The notes beneath the pieces are model-generated. The model saw nothing but the letters and a program-made list of their open reading frames with translations. It was not told the DNA's origin and ran no database searches. Made by a program: the position numbers and the translations under genes. From Carya illinoinensis (Eukaryota; Streptophyta; Magnoliopsida; Fagales; Juglandaceae), in contig NC_056759.1 of NCBI RefSeq assembly GCF_018687715.1, positions 645,501 through 709,500 on the forward strand: a DNA stretch of 64,000 nucleotides. The letters run 5' to 3'. Shown here piece after piece: positions 11,515 through 38,337 of this stretch. Numbering within the stretch: position 1 is the first letter of the stretch; the number at the start of each line of letters is the position of its first letter.

Positions 11515-13599
11515 ATGGTGGTGAGGATCCGCCTATCGAGGTTCGGATGCAAAAACAAGCCATTTTACCGGGTCATGGCTGCTGATAGCAGATCTCCTCG
11601 CGATGGCAAGCATCTTGAAGTTTTAGGTTACTACAATCCATTGCCAGGTTCTCTCTCTCCAGACTGAAATAAAAACGGCTCTCAGAATTTATCTGAATTC
11701 CCCCATCATTTTTGTATTTTTTTACCTTTCGGTTTAGATGAAGAGTAGAGTTTTGAACAATCTTATTTCCGTTCGTATCGATTTCGGGCTTAGGGGAATT
11801 TGGATTTCCGTGTTTAGGGAGAGAATTTAAAACGACTTAATATTTGGATTTATATTTTCCATGGGTAAGGTTATTGCTATTGTTGCTTCCACGTCCTTGC
11901 AGATCTCTAATTAAATGCTTGCAAAAGACTGTGGAAGCACAAAGTGGGTCTGGCAATATCGTTGCCATTTGTCTGTCTTCCCAGCCATTTTGCATGCTAA
12001 CCAACCGAGGTTCACTGTCTGGTCGGTGCGAAATTGTAGCGTTTAAATTTTTTACTTACTACATTAAGAGATTGTATTAGATAAACTTCATTTTCAAGTT
12101 TTCTTCTTAAATATTAGACAAATGAAAATATTAATGATTTGTGATTTTCTTAGCGTTTGATATATGTATTAATTTGTGTAGGCCAAGATGGGGGCAAACG
12201 AATGGGTCTTAATTTCGAAAGGGTGAAGTAAGTAATATTGTTGAATTTATTCTGCTTTCTTAATTTCAAGAAATACGATTTGAATACTCGGCCAAAATAA
12301 GCATTTGAAGATATTAACTTAATTTTTCAGAGCTGAAAACGTACATGTCATTCCTCTTTGTTTTTCATTATTTAAAATTAGTTGTGGAGGTAGCTGCACA
12401 TTATAACCGTATAATCTCTCTCTCCCTCTCTCTCTCTACACACACACACAGACGTCATTCGTTTGCTATCATTTTCCTCTTACTACGAAGGTCAGGTTTT
12501 GAAAATAATGAAACAGTTGGTGCGGCTACCTGGTGATCCAAGTGTCTAGAGTTTGGACCTCAAATACAGGAAGAAACATGTACGCTATGTAATATACGCC
12601 CTTAGAAATGTCTGTTTGGTTGTGTGTTGACTTATTTGTTATAGGTTTGTTGTTGGATAAACAAAAGACCAAATAGTTCACATAGAAGAAAAGAGTGGAT
12701 GAGACACATAGAGAAAGGCAGAAGTAGGTCAAGGTAACAGAATGGTTGGGAGGTGAACCTGGTCTGCACAGTCAGACCACCGAAGTAAGGAGAAATATGC
12801 CTGGGATGTGCTCGAAGTCAATTTCTATATGCATGGAAGGATTAAGGAGATGGAACTTTCATGGGAACCCCCCCTATTCATTGCTGTAAAAGGAAGGAGT
12901 GGAGGAAGAAACTTAAATTTAGAGTATGAAGGACCAAGAGGCAATGCAGCATGGTTGAGGGTTCTAAGATGATATGTTTTATAAGTTTCAAGAGTAATCT
13001 GGAGTAAGCTTGAGCTGAGGGTATTCTTCAACCTGAACCATGCTCTTGGAAATCATGCTTCAGATGTTAAAGATGCTCCATACAGTCCATAGGCTGTCTT
13101 GAGAGGTTCCCCGACATCAAAAAAAAAAAATTATAGCCATTTGTCAGGTCTTGTGGATTGGTCTTTCAAAAATTGCAGTTAGGGGCCATTTCTCTCCGAT
13201 TCTAGATGCTAAGATGGGTTTTATCTGGTTTCTGAGCTGCTTTCAAGAAGACCATCACTTCCTAGCCACCTACAAGTCTTTGCCTCTTTATGTGCTTTTC
13301 AGTCTGATTTGAAAATTGACCCTCCATTTTAATTCTGTTCTGCTAATTTTGTCCTCATGGTCTGCAGATATTGGCTCTCTGTTGGTGCTCAACCCTCAGA
13401 ACCTGTGCAGCGGATTCTTTTCAGATCAGGGTTACTGCCTCCACCACCAATGATGGCGATGGGACGGAAAGGCGGACCACGTGATACACGTCATGTTGAT
13501 CCTATGACCGGTCGCATCTTGACTCTGGAGAAGCCAGCTAATGCTGACCAGCCAAAAGACCAAGATAAAAATAGTGAAGACGGTTCAAGTACCTCATGA
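11515..13599 (+). CDS. Organellar ribosomal protein bS16 (nuclear-encoded)
   Basis: The three coding exons are 11515-11647, 12182-12227 and 13368-13599, giving 136 residues. The N-terminus [19 protein letters not shown] begins directly with the ribosomal S16 fold and continues with [19 protein letters not shown] and [24 protein letters not shown] and a hydrophilic C-terminal extension of about 55 residues complete it. Plant nuclear S16 proteins are targeted to mitochondria and/or plastids and can replace the plastid rps16 gene. No cleavable transit peptide is obvious ahead of the domain, as is typical of this family. Intron 2 (12228-13367) carries a CT/CA microsatellite and a SINE-tail fragment. 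Splice phases all agree. Confidence 0.93.
12414..12450. repeat. CT/CA compound microsatellite
   Basis: CTCTCTCTCCCTCTCTCTCTC is followed by an ACACACACACAC-type run, in intron 2 of the bS16 gene. Confidence 0.85.
13094..13131 (+). mobile_element. SINE family 2 3'-end fragment
   Basis: The segment CTTGAGAGGTTCCCCGACAT followed by poly-A matches the 3' end of the SINEs at 26427 and 26791. Head and body are absent. It lies in the bS16 intron. Confidence 0.65.
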
Positions 13600-14449
13600 A
13601 ACTCTTCATTGCAATTTTTAAGATCTTATTTTTGTTTCTTTGATCCTTTCTTAGAGGGAGGGGGTATCCTGGGTACGAGTAATCCGTGTTTCTACTCAAT
13701 AACTTCAAGAGAACCAGTGGTCTTGCTTAAATCCAAAGAGTAATTTTCATCTTTTTTGGGAATCAGCATATACAATGGTATTGAATATTATGTGGTGCCT
13801 TCCCTTGTCGATTACGTTCTATTGAGTATTATGCAGGCTGCTGAATGTTATTTACTAAATTGCAATTCACCATGTGAAACCCATTGAGCCCCCCCGTCTT
13901 TAATAAACTGTCGCTATCCCCAGGCATGTGGAGGGAGCATCCTTTCTAGATTATGCTCTATCAAGATGTGCTTGTCATCTTACTTATTTTCTCTCAAATT
14001 TTCGATTTTTCTCCTCTCTGTTGCGTTTACTAAATTCCTATAAATGTAATCTTTGTTAGATGAGGCCACTTAGATCAGAGGATGGAGCATCGCAATTGTA
14101 ATGTTTTGGAATTTCAATTATAAGCTTTTCTTTATTTGTTTAAATGTAAGATGAGATGAAAGTATGTGAGAAATGTTTTGGGATAGTGTGATGAGGAGCA
14201 TACTTTGGAGGAACTTCGAAATTTTTTTTTTTGCTATTGCTTTGGTTTTCTGCTTTAGTGATTAACGGAGCTTCTGCTCATATTTTTTGCTATCATTTTC
14301 TGATCGACAGCTGGATACTGGCCGCAATTCAATAACGTTTGGAAAATGATTTTTACGGCAATATTTTTCACAACGTTTTATATATTTATATATTAAATAA
14401 GAAATATAAGTACTTATCAAAAAAATAGTTTTTGCTATCATTTTCCGCT

Positions 14450-14556
14450 TCTTAGAATGTATTTAGGTATTTTCTTTTATACACTTCTTGTCTACATGGG
14501 CATTGCCTATTTCATTCGATTTAATAAAATTGTCTTTCTTACTTGTCGAGAAAAAG
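14450..14556 (+). mobile_element. LINE 3' tail fragment
   Basis: The segment with ACACTTCTTGTCTACATGGG, then TTTAATAAAATTG and CTTACTTGTCGAGAAAAAG, parallels the 3' end of the LINE at 1095-1180. Only the untranslated tail remains. Confidence 0.55.
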
Positions 14557-14633
14557 GTATTTGTGGATGGTTATAAGATGAGTATGAGATTAGGTCTTAA
14601 CATGCTTGATGAATGGTTAAAAATATATTAAGG

Positions 14634-14954
14634 CCGCGTTTAGACGTTGAGCTGAGCTTTTTATGAATAATAATGAATTGAGTATGTGAAATGAGTTGTA
14701 TGGGATTCATCTAAAATGAGTTTAATATTTGGATGTTAAGATGAGTTATGTACTATTTATGAAAAACTGAAAAAGATTGTGGGTTTCATTTATAAAGATG
14801 TGTTGAGTTTGAAAAGATTGTGAGTTTTACGTGTAATGAAATTTGAAGTTAAGATGAGATTAGTAATTTAAAAGTTGGATATTTTGATGTTATAATTAAT
14901 TTAAAATTATATTGAATTAAATTGATCTTAGATGGATATTACAATTAAATGGGA
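14634..14954. mobile_element. MITE-like element
   Basis: The left end AGGCCGCGTTTAGACG and the right end TTAAATGGGACCT are imperfect inverted repeats (AGGYCSCRTTTA). The interior is rich in GAGTTGTATG, AAGATGAGTT and similar motifs, with no coding potential. The flanking bases TTA and AA could be remnants of a 3 bp target duplication; this is uncertain. Confidence 0.5.
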
Positions 14955-15587
14955 CCTAAATCCAACTAAATGGTAGAGCCACGGGCAGTCCAAATCCATG
15001 GCACTGCCGTGCACTTTCACTTTTTTTCGTAACAAAACATTTATCTTTAGAAGTATCCTCCTTGTGAGTAATCGATTGTGTGATTCTTTAAAGAATGTAA
15101 TGGAAGATTGTTTTTCAATTAATGAGTTCTCTCTCTCTCCCTCTTTTATTTTTTGGTGAAGTTATAAAATTAAACCGTAGATACAACTATGTTTTGCAAA
15201 ACATAGTGTGTCTAGTTAATTACTCTCTCTGTTCTCGAATGATAGGCCACATTTTTTATTGCCATCCTCCTAAAGTGTCAATTCATTGCTGGAAAACGTA
15301 GGAACAATTTTTGAGTCATGCCATTGCAACCGACGTGTGCCTCAAAAAAATAGAGTAATGGATATAGTCATGGATTACGTATGTATTCAGTAATTTTTTT
15401 GAAAAAGAATAGAATTTATTATTAAAAATTAATTAATATTTATTTAAATTTCATATTTAATCATTTTTTTCAAAAATATTACGTAACTCCACAACTACCA
15501 CTATTATTTCTCTAAATAACATTCGACATTATCCCACAATGCAGGTTCGATTCAAAGAAAAAGAAAAAAGCAAGTTGCAAGCCGAGA

Positions 15588-15648
15588 TGGGCTTAACAAA
15601 CGTGGCGAAGTGGCCCACAGACCCTATAATTTGGGCCATAAGTGGGCC
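15588..15648 (+). promoter_or_regulatory. Four site II (TGGGCY) motifs upstream of RRC1
   Basis: TGGGCT is at 15588-15593, GGCCCA at 15612-15617, TGGGCC at 15632-15637 and TGGGCC at 15643-15648. A telobox-like AACCCTAG follows at 15836-15843. This combination is characteristic of plant housekeeping and cell-proliferation promoters. Their position fits a start near 15700. Activity is inferred. Confidence 0.55.
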
Positions 15649-16344
15649 AGTCAATAGTCTTTTGAGTGCTTTACTTATCTCCTCTAAAGGCTAATCCAAG
15701 ACTGGCGGGGCGGTCCCCTGTTAAGACCTCTCTTAATTTGGTCGTTCCTGCCATTTCCGGTTTTCTGTTCCGATCCGCCACGTCCCTCTCGACTTGGTAT
15801 ACCTCTCCGAACTCGCGCTAGCCGTCTTCTTATGTAACCCTAGAAACGAACACTGATTCGAATCGTTCCGCTCCGTACGAATCGGTTCGTTATTTTATCA
15901 TTACCTTACTCTGCTTTCGATTTCCAAATTACACTTTTTGTGGGTTGAGTTCAACGATTTCTGGGCTTTTATTCAAGTTTTTCTTCGTCCAAAATTAAAG
16001 TTGAATTAACTTATTTCTTGCTCGAAAATAAGTATATCAGCGAGTTTGTTTCTTTCCTTTTTTAAATGGAAACTATGGGGGATTTTTAGCTACCTGATGT
16101 TGGTCGTATATCCTTTTTCATGCTATAAGAATCGTATATCTTTTTTTATGCATTTACGTAATATGCATTTATGAACTTTGGGCGAGTTTTTTAAACATTA
16201 ATGATTGCGGCATGGGTCTCAAATTTGGGTATTTATGACTTTGGCGTTTTAGCTTGAATGCATAATTTTGCAATAGTTTGGAGTCGAGTGCATAATTTTT
16301 GGCGCATTCTTTTTTAAAATTGGTTTTCAGAAGTGGATGCAAAG

Positions 16345-31434
<15,090 letters not shown>

Positions 31435-32300
31435 GTTATTCTTGGGAGGAAAATTGAGGTGGAATGTTTTGGAATGAAGAGATGCCACCCATGTAATTGG
31501 GCCAGAGAGGTGCCATAAAATTAAGAACGTGTCGACATTGCTATGAAAAGTAGCTTCCTTCCATTTCACGTAATAAACCCAAGAGTGGTTTTTTGGTAAA
31601 TTGTATTTTAGCTAGATGTATTTCGATTCCAAATTTACAACTTCAAACTTTTTTAACAGTGATCCATGAGAAGTTCTGAATTGCTTCAGTTTACGTGTTA
31701 ATACAACCTGATGTGTGGTCCATGCTCTTTTGTGGAGAATTAGACATGCCCCCAATTATTGAATGAAGCCTCCAATCTCTCTCGTCTTGTCTGTAAATAT
31801 TGTATAATTAACTTCATTTGTTTATGTTTATCTCATTGTAGGTCTTAAATGTTTGTATAAATACTTCAAAAAATCTTGATCCTTGATTTTGAATCTCGCC
31901 TGAAGATATGGACTCGATGTCATTTGGCTCAAGATCACTCCCATCTAAAAAAACACCAGTAAAACTTGTGGTGCATCTAAAACCCAACGCTACATTTCAG
32001 AGGTGTAATCCATCTATAGAATATATTGACTCTTCTAATAAATTGTGTACAGGGATATGCTTAACACTGTTCTGTTTCTGCACTATATTTATATATGGGT
32101 GATCGGGTAAAGGAAAAGAAATAATTATCTTATTCCGTCCCCGTCGAGAACCCTTCTAAACGTGGTTCATAAGGTCTCTTATTTGGGTTGCAGGGTTATC
32201 AATCGTGGGTGGTCTTTTTTTTTTTTTTGTTAATATTTGTGTTATATATTCGTTTTATTATTTCATTTGTCTTTTTCGACAGTTACAATCAAATTGATAC

Positions 32301-32358
<58 letters not shown>

Positions 32359-32583
32359 GGGGGGGGGCGCTCAATCGCTTTAGATATGTATTGGAGCTAT
32401 TTATTAAAAAAGAAAGGCAGAAAATGTGGAGAAGGTAAGGAAGAAAGCAATATTATAATTATGAATCACGAAATAACTTTACATGGAAGCTAAAACCGCG
32501 TGTTATGTATACTCCATACATTCCTCTTACCCCTAGCATAGCTGATGATCAATATATGCCTCTGCAGCTCTATGTTCATCAGT
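31435..32583. other. RRC1-GPX convergent intergenic region
   Basis: The 3' UTRs of two convergent genes flank an AT-rich gap. A compound GA/G microsatellite (32304-32367) is the main feature. A 64-codon frame at 31908-32102 has no recognisable domain. Confidence 0.6.
32304..32367. repeat. (GA)22 followed by G20
   Basis: A 44-base GA run at 32304-32347 passes directly into 20 G at 32348-32367. The length is probably polymorphic and assembly-sensitive. Confidence 0.93.
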
Positions 32584-34963
32584 TCAAGCAGCAAGGAGCC
32601 GTTGGATATCCTTCTGAAATAATTTGAGCAATAGATCAGAGAAGCAGAGAGCAATTTCTTCCAGCACTCTTTACATATAAAACAACTTAAGCTGCAGAAA
32701 ATGCATCACTAAATGATACCAATGATTTATTCATCTTTGCATTACAGTTCCTGTTTTATTAACATCCACAGGACGCCTATTGGTGTGAGCAATACAGTAG
32801 TGGATAGCCCTCCCACAAATGTTGGTAGGATGTACTCAAATTTAGATCTGATTCTTCTTAAGTTTGGACCTATATATTAGTAGTTTAGCTGAGGAAAATG
32901 CCATCCATATACTTCAAGAAGATTGCAATCGAAAACACATTCAAGCCCCTGACATCTTTATATACACAAGGAATACTAATATGTTTCTCTCCACCAGCAA
33001 ATCTGGGAAACCATCATATTAAGCTGACTTCATATCAATTTATCTAAATTAGTTCTCTCCATGTTAGAGCTCCGAGTGTCAAAAAATAAGATGCAAAACA
33101 GGCGGTATAGTGTACTCCTGTTAGCTTCCGAATATGACCTAGTTCGAAAATCTTGCACTTAATAATGATTATGTGTCCTGAAATATGTCGAGTATTAACA
33201 TTGCTAGTAGTTTGCAGTTGTTGAAATGATTGATTTCAACCACTATCTAATATCATGGAACTTCCAAAACTCTAGAACTGAATGTGAAAAAAAGAGGAAA
33301 AAATACCTCAATTTGAAAAGGTGATATTGTCGGTGGGTATCTTTCGACAACTTTACCCTTTTTGTCAACCAAGAACTTCTCAAAATTCCACTTGACAAGA
33401 TCACCCAAAAATCCTCCAGCACTTGATTTCAGGAACTGGTAGACTGGAGCTGTATTTGGTCCATTGACATCAACCTGTTGTGCACGATCTTACTGCTTCA
33501 GTAACACTCTCGGCCATTCATGTTTTGTATAGAAGGAAAAAAATATATTAAACACACCTTATCGAAAATTGGAAATTCTGCTTTAAACCTCGTACATGCA
33601 AACTGCTTGATGTCTGGGTTTGATCCTGGCTCTTGCCCACCAAACTGATTGCAAGGGAAAGCCAGAATCTCAAATCCTGCGTTCAGAAACAATTTAGGAT
33701 AATCATTATTCATGAGAAAGCAATTTCTTCCATAAGTTATAAAACCAAAAGAAGTCTCTTCTTTTTTCTAGGACTTCTACAAAATGAACATGAACCATAC
33801 TATTGCAGCAAGTGAACAATGAGTGTTGATGGGTTGTTACCATATTTCTAGGACAATAAGAGAGACAGAAACGAACTACCAAGTTTGACTAATCCCTACA
33901 TCCGTGAACGTTACACATTTATGAAAAGTACACAGCCAGAGATATTAATCACGGTTCACTTGGGTGCAAGTGTCATAGATCTGAAAAATGAAATAAATAA
34001 AATGTAGACACTATCCTCCACTAACCATAGCATACCTTGAGTTTTGTACTTTTCATATATGTGAGACAGTTCTGAGTAATTTGCAGTCGTCAAACCACTG
34101 TGATTTGGAAAAAAAAACAACGTTGTGACAAATTGAAACGAGTATTCATGATGCAGCAACCGGGATTTTAAATAGTCAAAAAAGAAGATAAACTTCAGCT
34201 TAAACACAAGTAATCATAGCTGCAAATCATCATTCAGGTGCGAATACCATTTTGAGGCAACATTAACAATTAAGAGAACCTTCTTCTTAAACTTGCTAAG
34301 AGAAACATCCTTCTCGTCAATATCCTGCACCAACAACCTCCAAGCATAAGCACAATATATATACACACACACGCATGCATGCTTACTCGCTCTTTCCCAA
34401 ATTCAGCCGTCCTGAACTCCCTCTCATACTGATAAAGGACAGAGCTGGCACATACCAGTTCATAATGTTCGATTATTTTCCTCTCGTACAAATTAAAATT
34501 TAAAGGTAGTAAACTTCCACACACACACACATGCACGTATATGTGACAATAATTCATTATTCAACTAAGACCAGAGCCACTAACCAAACTCAGAAGACCT
34601 CACAGAAGAGTCACAATTCCCAAAAAAATTTACATTTAAACATGGCGAAAATTAAAACCGTGGGGGGTAACAAAATAAGGAGTTCTTCCCCGAAACACTT
34701 ACTTTGACAGTGAAATCATAGATAGTCTTATCCGTAGCCGCTCTGGCGTTAACTGCCAAAGAACGAGATTTCACAAGGAACCCAGCAATAGTTGGTTGTT
34801 GTAGAGAGAGCCCGTTCTGAAAAATGTCTGATTTGGAGGAGCCCATCGAGGTTTTGAAGGATGGGATCGATAAAGACATCGAAGGCCATAGAGGATAAGA
34901 AGTTAGATTCATTTTTGTTCGAGAAAGGCCATTTAAAGAAGCAGAGAACAGCATGGTAGCCAT
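32584..34963 (-). CDS. GPX1: Chloroplast-type glutathione peroxidase
   Basis: The six coding exons on the minus strand are 34963-34703, 34324-34248, 34097-34036, 33676-33558, 33474-33307 and 32613-32584, giving 238 residues. The first 75 or so residues are Ser-rich and look like a transit peptide. The core opens at [19 protein letters not shown] and carries the active-site region NVASKCGLT, the Gln in [15 protein letters not shown], the second redox Cys in [13 protein letters not shown] and the Trp in [13 protein letters not shown]. The plant enzymes use Cys rather than selenocysteine and take electrons mainly from thioredoxin to reduce lipid hydroperoxides. The codon for the peroxidatic Cys (residue 113) is split TG|T by intron 2. 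GPX1/GPX7 of Arabidopsis are the closest by eye; the 1 versus 7 assignment is not possible here. Confidence 0.95.
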
Positions 34964-35769
34964 TCTTGTTTGCTTTAGGAACTTTGGTGGCTTGAGAGTT
35001 GCACAACAAGATCAAGCTTTGTTGAACCAGTTGAAACTAGTTGAAGGTTAATCGTGGACGCTCTGTCTCTCTCCATCCTTGTTTCTCTAAACAGCTACTT
35101 TAGTGGAACTCATGTTTCCACGTGGTATTTTTTGTTTGTTTGCTCCTTCGTTATGTATTTTGCTCGAATTTCGTTTTCAGTGTTCACGAAGTAGATTTTC
35201 CTAGTATTTTTCCTTCCTGTTTCATCTTATCCAAAAGGACTATAACTTTGGAAAATTCAAAAATTCAAAAAAGACTTGCGAGAAGTTACCCAATGATGTA
35301 GCTGATGTTATCCGTATGTGCTTTGAAATTGAACAGATTCTTATCTTGTGTGACAGTTGTCGCCTTAAGAATTTAATTGTTTTATTTATGTATAAAGTAC
35401 TTCGGTTTTTTCGGCTGACAAATTTTCCTATGGATAAACGTTATCATTTTGTCGTTTAATTCCGACGGATGTCCACCCTATGTTTTCGATAATTTTTTCG
35501 GAATAATGCGAGTGCGCTCCGTGAATTTGTTTCTTTATTTTGATCGTTTATATATTTTAATTTTTTATTATTATTTTATTTAATAATGAAGAAAATAAAT
35601 ATTAATATATTAATATATTTTTTTATTTTTAAAAAAAATTTAAAAATTAAAAAAAAAAATTTAAAAATAACATTTAATCTATAGGACACGGCAGACTATC
35701 ACAACTCATTTTTTTTTTCTTTTATGCTGGATGAGCTATTTCTCATGATTTTAGATGCACTTTGCATAT

Positions 35770-36717
35770 TTTTTTTTTCTTTTTTAAATAAAACATCCCT
35801 CCTTTCGTTCATGAAGTCAAGAATTACAGAGCTTTTCAACAAAAATACATTGCTTAATAACATCTGGTCCATCTTCCAGCCATATAACTTCATTTTCATA
35901 ACTCAAAGCTAATTTTGCAGCCTGATGAGCAGTATTGTTCCTTTCTCGTACTGGTGTATACCGCAAGTGCCAATAGTCACTCTTAGTGAAAACCTTCTTC
36001 ATATCATCAATGAGCTGATCAAACCAATAGCAGTTTTCTTCAAGTGTTTCGATATCCTTAATGATATTCATTGCATCACCTTCAAATATAACAATAGTCA
36101 AACTAATTTTCTTACAAAAAGTCATTACTCTCGTAAGGCATTAAGTTATGCTAGCACTAGCACTGGGTTAGTTACAAAAAACTTAGGCATACATAGAGAA
36201 TCAATTAAATCTCCTTCACAGTTTCTAATAACAATCCCACCACCCATCTTTGAATGATTCTCATCAAAAGCTACATCCCAATTAGCTTTATACCAAGCCC
36301 TTGCACCTTTATGCCATTTCACATTTCTATCTATGGTGCTAACTGTTTCAGCCGAAACTTTTGATAAAGCCTGTGCCTTTTGATACTCATCTAAGTAAAC
36401 TTTGGCATGATTTTAAAGTGTGGTTGGACTATCAAACTTCCCATAAAAAACAACAGCATTTCGTCTGAAGCATATAACACAGGCTATTTCCTCCAATTCA
36501 TGCTTCATGCTTCATGCTTCTGAAGTCTGCTAATCAACTTCTGCCACAGAGTTAAACAACCTTCCGCAACACATGGCCATTTCCGTAACAAGCTATGAGA
36601 TTTTACCCAGACATCAGACACAACATTACATGTCCATAAAGCATGACAGGTTGACTCCACCAATTTACAAATTGGGCATAGACCATTGTAGGATCTTTCT
36701 ATTACATGTCCATAAAG
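35770..36717 (-). pseudogene. LINE fragment: zinc-binding RT-associated and RNase H domains
   Basis: Read on the minus strand, CPICKLVEST and HALWTCNVVSDVW (about 36690-36600) are the zinc-binding RT-associated domain. RNAVVFYGKFDS, WYKANWDVAFDE and GGGIVIRNCEGD (about 36470-36190) and then FEGDAMNIIKDI and NTAHQAAKLAL (36100-35900) are the RNase H-like domain typical of the C-terminus of plant non-LTR elements. At least two stops interrupt the frames. A reversed poly-A tail occurs as poly-T near 35769-35786. The 5' side (36701-36717) carries a 17 bp direct repeat of 36625-36641. Confidence 0.8.
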
Positions 36718-37012
36718 TGATGCCGCCTTTATAATATTTAATGAAGATGAAGATTATATATAATTTTATTTAATTATTACACCTAAAATCAAGAGATGGA
36801 TATACACATTTTTAAGTCATAAAATTAGTCTCATCCCATTAGTCTCATATATCCCACAATTCTTATAAATCAAGTAACATTGAATATTTATAAATCAAGT
36901 TGTGTTAAGATTGATTTTATATCCCACAATACTACTTGTTTTTTAAATATTAGAAAAATGATTTATATAGTTCTAGGGTGTGTCGCGTACTCATTTAAAA
37001 AAAACAAAAAAA

Positions 37013-37165
37013 GTTTTGCTATATATAAACACGGTCGCGTACTAATCTGTATACCAATACTGATTCATTCATACTTAAAATTTAAATTAAAATTGTTTTC
37101 AATAAAATCTACTTTTTGACCAATTACATCACATTAGTGTACAATTATGCTTGCAACTATATTTC
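37013..37165. mobile_element. MITE family copy A (of three)
   Basis: It shares GTTTTGCTATATATAAACAC through CGCGTACTAATCTGTATACC and the right part GTGTACAATTATGCTTGCAA with copies at 53833 and 62020. The right arm has lost about 12 bases relative to copy B. It has no coding capacity. Confidence 0.75.
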
Positions 37166-37567
37166 TAAAAAAAATAGATAAATTTAAGCCCCATATAAAA
37201 AAACTTATTTTTTAATAAGTAATATTAGATACAATTTTAAGGTGTGCATGCAAGTTTTGCACACTTTCTTTAAAAAATAGTGGGATCCACCATTAAAAAT
37301 TTAATTTTTTCACGTAAATTTTATATTTATTCACTTTTTCAAATGGAGTATTGAGGCTTTCAGTATCTACTACCTAGAATTGCAAATATTGTTTCTTTTT
37401 TTCAATGATTGACTCTATTTTTATTCAAATAGAGTATATGATACATGTACATCCTAACATTATATCTAACATTATTCTAAATATTATCATTATCAAACAT
37501 ATTTACTAATGTGGTATTTTGTCAGCAGTATTTTTATATGTCAACCACACAAAATATATATTTTTTA

Positions 37568-37697
37568 GAAGTCAGGGAACCCCTCCAAGACAGATCCTTT
37601 GGAACCACCCTTGCAGGATAAACTCTAATCCCGTGCACAACACCTTTGAAAGTTTCCCTATACAAAATTGGTTAAATCGTTGACTTTTTACTAAGAG
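37568..37697 (-). mobile_element. SINE family 2 fragment, reversed, 5' truncated
   Basis: Its reverse complement reads GTCAACGATTTAACC, then TATAGGGAAACTTTC and TTGGAGGGGTTCCCTGAC, matching the body and 3' end of the SINE at 26791-27050. The pol III box region is absent. Confidence 0.78.
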
Positions 37698-37808
37698 TAT
37701 AACTCTAAATAATGTTAAGAAAAATAAAATATGGAATGAAGACCAATATTTATGAATTCGTTGTCTTTAATTACGCTCACCACTTAAATGAATCTTTTAA
37801 GGAAAATT

Positions 37809-37940
37809 CTATGTGTAGCCATTTTTGTGGACTCCTTTGTACACTCCAGTGATATGATTGGTTGTGTATTAAAAAAAAATTAATCCAGCCAATCATATCA
37901 GTGGAGTGTGCAGAGAGTGCGCAAAAATGACTGTATGTAG
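37809..37940. mobile_element. Foldback MITE
   Basis: The left arm begins CTATGTGTAGCCATTTTTG and runs through CCAGTGATATGATTGG. The right arm reads CCAATCATATCAGTGGAGTG and ends GACTGTATGTAG. The arms pair along about 55 bases around a short AT spacer, giving a near-complete hairpin. Confidence 0.78.
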
Positions 37941-38337
37941 CATTACTCATCTTTTAAAATGTGTTATATCAACCTTTTAAGGGTTAAAATGATAAAATCA
38001 AATGCAAATTATACCATCGCCCTTTTAATGTGTGTGTATATTATGCAAATTGTATTTTTTTTTTCTTTCAAATATTTTAAAACATTTTGAACGTTTTAAA
38101 AAAAAAAACACCACTTCACTCATAATTACTTCTTTGACTATTAAAAAAAAATTAAAATATCTTAGCAGGAACTTTGAGGAATGATGAGGCCAAATATCAT
38201 TTTCTATATGTATATATATTTGTGTGTGGATGTATTATCATTCTAAATTCTAATAATTAGGAAATCCAAAACACCTGAATATATTTTAATTCTCAGGTGA
38301 AGTACCATTTTGTTTCAGTCTGGCCATATTTGGAAGT

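Larger units (their letters stand above)
13600..16344. other. bS16-RRC1 intergenic region
   Basis: This has the bS16 3' UTR, a LINE-tail fragment (14450-14556), a MITE-like segment (14634-14954), AT-rich DNA and the RRC1 promoter. A splice acceptor TTTTCAG at 16324-16330, just before the RRC1 start-codon exon, implies a 5' UTR intron with its first exon near 15700-15900. No protein gene was supported. Confidence 0.6.
34964..38337. other. GPX-PPR intergenic region, repeat-rich
   Basis: This holds the GPX promoter, AT-rich DNA (35570-35690), a reversed LINE fragment (about 35770-36717), a copy of the three-member MITE family (37013-37165), a segment around 37220-37340 resembling a further MITE, a reversed SINE fragment (37568-37697) and a foldback MITE (37809-37940). 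No intact gene is present. Confidence 0.7.

Noticed and set aside
32188..32493. 101-codon frame with Arg-Glu repeats
   Set aside because: It is the translation of a GA/G microsatellite in an intergenic region.
37220..37340. Another MITE half
   Set aside because: It resembles one arm of a common foldback repeat, but no partner arm or clear ends are visible, so it is mentioned only in the gap description.
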